The notes under the pieces: generated by a model
What the model was told of the DNA's origin: nothing
The model's database searches: none
The model's input: the letters and a program-made list of their open reading frames with translations, nothing else
Position numbers and translations under genes: made by a program
Assembly: GCA_013290035.1 (NCBI GenBank)
Contig: JABCYT010000110.1
Coordinates: forward strand, 1-8,517
DNA: 8,517 bases
Direction of reading: 5' to 3'
Origin: Alphaproteobacteria bacterium
Lineage (GTDB): Bacteria > Pseudomonadota > Alphaproteobacteria > Reyranellales > Reyranellaceae
Shown here: positions 6,699-8,517 of the stretch, piece by piece
Layout: each line of letters opens with the position of its first letter
Position numbering within the stretch: the stretch's first letter is position 1

Positions 6699-7691
6699 GT
6701 GCCCCCGTCCATCGATTCCCTTGATCTGCCGCCGTTCAGGCCGCGCTTTCCGTGGTGGGGCGCGGATTTGCAGACGATCGCGGTATTGGTCGGCACCTAC
6801 CAGGCGAACCTGGCGCCGCATACCAGCGAGCGCGTGTGCTTTTGCATGGCCGACCGCAGCGGTGACATTCTGGTGGGCATGCTCGACCGGCCGGCCAAGC
6901 CGCAGGCCAACCGACCGCTGGTGATTCTGGTGCACGGCATCACCGGCTGCGAGAACAGCTCGCACGTGCTTAACGGTGCGCGCCATCTGCTCGACCTGGG
7001 CTATCGCGTCTTGCGCCTGAACTTGCGCGGATGCGGCGCCTCGCGTCCTTATTGCCGCGAACATTACCACATTGGCCGCACCGCCGATTTCCGCCGCGTT
7101 CTGACGCAGCTGCCCGGCGAACTGACCGACAACGGCGTCGCGGTCGTCGGCTATTCGATGGGCGGCGCCATGTTGTTGAAATATCTTGGCGAGGAGGGCT
7201 CGTTCTCGCCACTGCGCGCGGCGGCCACGATCTGCGCGCCGCTCGATCTCAAGCGTACCTGCGAGCACATGCAGCGGCCGCGCAATTGGCTCTATCACAA
7301 CTACCTGCTGACGGAGGTCAAGAAGGAGACGCTGGCCGAAGGCGGTGAACTTTCGGCGACGGAGCGCGATATCGTCCGCTCGGTGCGCAGCGTGCGCGAA
7401 TACGACGACCGCTTCATCGCGCCGCGCTACGGCTTTCAAGACGCCGACGACTACTACGCGCTTTGCACGCCTCTGAACTACATGCCCGAGATCCGCGTGC
7501 CGACCATGGTGCTGGCGGCGGCCGACGATCCGTGGATTCCGGCTGAGTACTATCGGGACTTCAAATGGTCGGACAATCCGTTCCTGCTGTCGGTGATGGC
7601 CGAAGGGGGTGGCCATCTCGGCTTCCATGCGGCGGACAGCAGCCATCCGTGGTGCGACACGGTGCTGGAGAAATTCCTCGAACGAATTTGA
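6699..7691 (+). CDS. YheT-type alpha/beta hydrolase (first of tandem pair)
   Basis: A 330-residue alpha/beta-fold hydrolase of the YheT/ABHD1-3 group (COG0429), generally thought to be carboxylesterases or lipases; physiological substrates are poorly known. LPPFRPRFPWWGADLQT at residues 10-26 is the family's N-terminal signature. LVHGITG (residues 77-83) forms the oxyanion-side loop and LRLNLRGCGASRP (105-117) follows. GYSMGGAMLLKYLGEEG has nucleophile Ser153. AADDPWIP carries the acid residue, Asp276 or Asp277, and GGGHLGF has His306, so the catalytic triad is complete. There is no signal peptide, so it is probably cytoplasmic. The GTG at 6699 is chosen because it matches the GTG start of the neighbouring paralogue relative to the shared LPPFRPRFPWW motif. 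An in-frame upstream GTG at 6648 would run into the transporter gene. The ribosome site is weak. The next gene starts 25 nt after its stop, so the two are probably cotranscribed. Confidence 0.93.
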   Translation: MPPSIDSLDLPPFRPRFPWWGADLQTIAVLVGTYQANLAPHTSERVCFCMADRSGDILVGMLDRPAKPQANRPLVILVHGITGCENSSHVLNGARHLLDLGYRVLRLNLRGCGASRPYCREHYHIGRTADFRRVLTQLPGELTDNGVAVVGYSMGGAMLLKYLGEEGSFSPLRAAATICAPLDLKRTCEHMQRPRNWLYHNYLLTEVKKETLAEGGELSATERDIVRSVRSVREYDDRFIAPRYGFQDADDYYALCTPLNYMPEIRVPTMVLAAADDPWIPAEYYRDFKWSDNPFLLSVMAEGGGHLGFHAADSSHPWCDTVLEKFLERI

Positions 7692-7708
7692 TAGACGAGT
7701 TTGATAGA
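7687..7708 (+). repeat. 9-bp direct repeat at the junction of the two hydrolase genes
   Basis: TTTGATAGA occurs at 7687-7695, where it includes the TGA stop of the first hydrolase, and again at 7700-7708, separated by CGAG (period 13). The second copy ends 8 nt before the GTG of the second hydrolase. It is AT-rich against a GC-rich background. It may be a small slippage duplication or a trace of the tandem gene duplication; no function is evident. Confidence 0.6.
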
Positions 7709-7716
7709 ATGGGGGC

Positions 7717-8517
7717 GTGAGCCCCGATCTGCCGCCCTTCCGACCGCGCTTTCCCTGGTGGGGCGGCGACCTGCAGACCATCGCCAACCGACTGCGCAGC
7801 GTTTCGACCTCTCTCGCGCCGCACAAGACCGAACGGCTGAGATTTCTGCTGCCAGACGGCACCGGCGACACGCTACTGGCCAGCCTCGACCGGCCGGCGA
7901 CGCCGCGGCCCGGCGCGCCGCTCGCCATCCTGATCCACGGACTCACCGGCGCCGAGGACAGTCTCTATCTCTTCACCCTGGCGCGTCTGCTGCTCGATCG
8001 CGGCGGCTGCGTGCTGCGACTCAATCTGCGCGGCGCGGGCCCGTCACGGTCGGTCTGCGGCCAGCATTACTATGCCGGTCGCAGCCAGGACTTGCGGGCG
8101 CTGCTGATGGTGCTGCCTGACGAGCTCACCCGCAACGGGCTCGTGGCCGTCGGCTACTCGTTGGGCGGCGCCATGCTGTTGAAATATCTCGGCGAGGAGG
8201 GTGTGGCCTCACCGCTTGCGGCGGCCGCCACCGTCTCGGCGCCGATCGACTTGGCCGTCGCCTGCCGGTACATGATGCGACCGCGCAACCGGCTCTATCA
8301 ACGCTACATCCTCGATCTCATGAAGGCCGAGGCGACCGGCTCGGGCGCCATCGTTTCGGCCGCCGAACGCGCCGCCATCATGGGCGCCCCCACGGTGTGG
8401 GACTACGACGACGTCTTCATCGCGCCCCGTTACGGTTTCGCCAGCGCCGAGGACTACTACGAACGCTGCCGGCCGACCCGGTTCATGGCCGGTATCCGCG
8501 TTCCCACCCTGGTGATG
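7717..8517 (+). CDS. YheT-type alpha/beta hydrolase (second of tandem pair, 3' truncated by window)
   Basis: The frame from GTG 7717 is open for 267 codons to the window edge, and the family length is about 320-330 aa. It is a paralogue of the preceding gene, with the same N-terminal LPPFRPRFPWWGGDLQT (residues 5-21), LIHGLTGAEDS (72-82), LRLNLRGAGPSR (100-111) and GYSLGGAMLLKYLGEEG with nucleophile Ser148. FIAPRYGF and DYYERCRPTRFMAGIRVPTLVM come at the end. The acid and His of the triad fall outside the window, so integrity of the 3' part cannot be judged. Its HGLTGAEDS is closer to the usual YheT motif than the HGITGCENS of copy 1. The start is set by GGGGG just upstream of GTG and by alignment with the paralogue. 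Proximity to the first gene suggests one transcript. Confidence 0.93.
   Translation, partial: MSPDLPPFRPRFPWWGGDLQTIANRLRSVSTSLAPHKTERLRFLLPDGTGDTLLASLDRPATPRPGAPLAILIHGLTGAEDSLYLFTLARLLLDRGGCVLRLNLRGAGPSRSVCGQHYYAGRSQDLRALLMVLPDELTRNGLVAVGYSLGGAMLLKYLGEEGVASPLAAAATVSAPIDLAVACRYMMRPRNRLYQRYILDLMKAEATGSGAIVSAAERAAIMGAPTVWDYDDVFIAPRYGFASAEDYYERCRPTRFMAGIRVPTLVM

Noticed and set aside
7709..7720. A three-codon ATG GGG GCG TGA frame whose stop overlaps the GTG start of the second hydrolase
   Set aside because: Too short to support as a coding element; probably chance within the ribosome-site region.
6666..7946. A 426-codon minus-strand open frame opposite the first hydrolase and the start of the second
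   Set aside because: Antisense to a complete catalytic-triad hydrolase and crosses the junction of two real genes.

Overview
The window is GC-rich, with strong G/C preference at third codon positions and long open frames opposite almost every real gene. Codon use, gene content and the style of the families suggest an alphaproteobacterium, perhaps Rhodospirillales or Hyphomicrobiales. This is inference, because the window holds no rRNA or other phylogenetic marker that I can place. It looks like ordinary chromosomal coding sequence. I see no IS element, phage gene, CRISPR array, tRNA or rRNA.

Layout, left to right. (1) 2-301, plus strand: the 3' end of a TauD/TfdA-type 2-oxoglutarate/Fe(II) dioxygenase. 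(2) 273-1952, minus strand: a complete methionyl-tRNA synthetase whose stop lies inside the dioxygenase gene (tail-to-tail overlap of 29 bp). (3) 1953-2172: a 220-bp non-coding interval on the minus strand. It holds a good sigma70-type promoter, overlapping palindromes at the predicted start point, a small hairpin, and an intrinsic terminator only 43 nt before metG. This is the most interesting stretch. It is either a short terminated RNA or a metG leader that must be read through. (4) 2173-6669, minus strand: three tightly packed genes, transcribed EamA-family transporter, then CaiB/BaiF CoA-transferase, then membrane-anchored penicillin-acylase-family amidase, with gaps of 9 and 3 nt. (5) 6699-8517, plus strand: two tandem YheT-type alpha/beta hydrolases, the second cut by the window end. 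They diverge from the transporter across only 29 bp.

Possible joint function (inference): the three minus-strand genes could form a scavenging unit. The acylase would cleave an amide outside the inner membrane, the transporter would move a product, and the CoA-transferase would activate the released acid. The substrate cannot be read from the sequence. The MetRS is complete, but its PYVN...HLGN and KFSTS signatures differ from the HIGH/KMSKS form I expect as the housekeeping enzyme of alphaproteobacteria. It may be a second or horizontally acquired copy.
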